Of a stretch of 64,000 nt of DNA, positions 63,819-64,000 are shown piece after piece (within the stretch, counting starts at the first letter, position 1; each line of letters opens with the position of its first letter). The stretch comes from Pacificispira sp040217575 (GTDB lineage: Bacteria; Pseudomonadota; Alphaproteobacteria; UBA8366; Aestuariispiraceae): positions 744,001 to 808,000 of the forward strand of contig JAVJPW010000002.1 in assembly GCA_040217575.1 (NCBI GenBank), read 5' to 3'. A program made the translations under genes and the position numbers. The notes beneath the pieces were generated by a model. The model ran no database searches. It saw nothing but the letters and a program-made list of their open reading frames with translations, and had not been told where the DNA came from.

Positions 63819-64000
63819 TGTCCATCGCTAATCCGGTTCCGACTCCACCTACCTTGCCCCAGACCTATGGGTTCTACACTCGACTGTTCTCCGGATACCA
63901 ATGGGCTTGGCTCGCAGTGGCCATTGTTATCGCAATTATATGGCCAATGATTGTGTCACCCTTTTGGCTTCATCTGTTCAATCTGGCACTGATCGCAATC
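63818..64000 (+). CDS. livM: Branched-chain-type ABC permease (LivM), 3' end outside window
   Basis: The first 61 codons of a membrane protein: MSIANPVPTPPTLPQTYGFY, then a hydrophobic helix (LAVAIVIAIIWPMIV). Position directly after livH, and the one-base overlap, identify it as the second permease. The ATPase genes should follow beyond the window. Confidence 0.8.
   Translation, partial: MSIANPVPTPPTLPQTYGFYTRLFSGYQWAWLAVAIVIAIIWPMIVSPFWLHLFNLALIAI

Overview
The window looks like an alphaproteobacterial accessory region, probably from a marine or soil Rhodobacterales/Rhodospirillales-type genome. This rests on protein families and gene style (IS6-family elements, TRAP transport, DUF2924/DUF3489 recombinase modules, CopAB). 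The sequence does not give a species, nor say whether this is chromosome or plasmid. No rRNA, tRNA or CRISPR array was found.

Layout. (1) 1-8.3 kb: catabolic genes. These are a cut-off alpha/beta hydrolase, a YeiH-type transporter, a GntR/FCD regulator divergent from an hpaH-hpaI-2OG oxygenase operon, and mmsA divergent from a LysR regulator. (2) 8.4-9.8 kb: IS6 and IS66 debris around a ridA-like gene. (3) 10.0-17.8 kb: mobile module A on the minus strand, with a large serine recombinase, DUF2924, DUF3489, terminase large subunit, DUF5681 and a ParB-methyltransferase. Its likely cargo is an unknown protein, a nuclease-like protein and an XRE regulator. (4) 17.8-37.9 kb: a metal-resistance region cut up by IS6-family elements. 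It holds copBA-cupredoxin, DedA, a CDF exporter with a MerR regulator, an unusual TRAP transporter and a nine-gene copper/redox cluster. (5) 38.1-44.4 kb: mobile module B, the same gene order as A. (6) 44.6-53.7 kb: a VasI-like exported protein, a probable group II intron fragment, and a tight six-gene operon that I read as a composite anti-phage locus. (7) 53.9-64 kb: a P450 catabolic cluster (SDR, ferredoxin reductase, ferredoxin, P450, TetR, two MaoC-like proteins, acyl-CoA ligase, branched-chain-type ABC importer), with one palindromic operator repeated at three promoters.

The best candidate for an undescribed system is 45652-53698. A 191-aa alpha-helical protein overlaps by 4 nt a QueC-like enzyme that keeps a PP-loop and four zinc cysteines. 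An XRE-ImmA protease fusion, a PIN-domain protein and a Hachiman-like HamA nuclease/HamB helicase pair follow, all on one strand with overlaps or gaps of at most 12 nt. It lies next to module B, which has both terminase-type genes but no capsid genes, so modules A and B may be phage-satellite-like carriers with exchangeable defence cargo.
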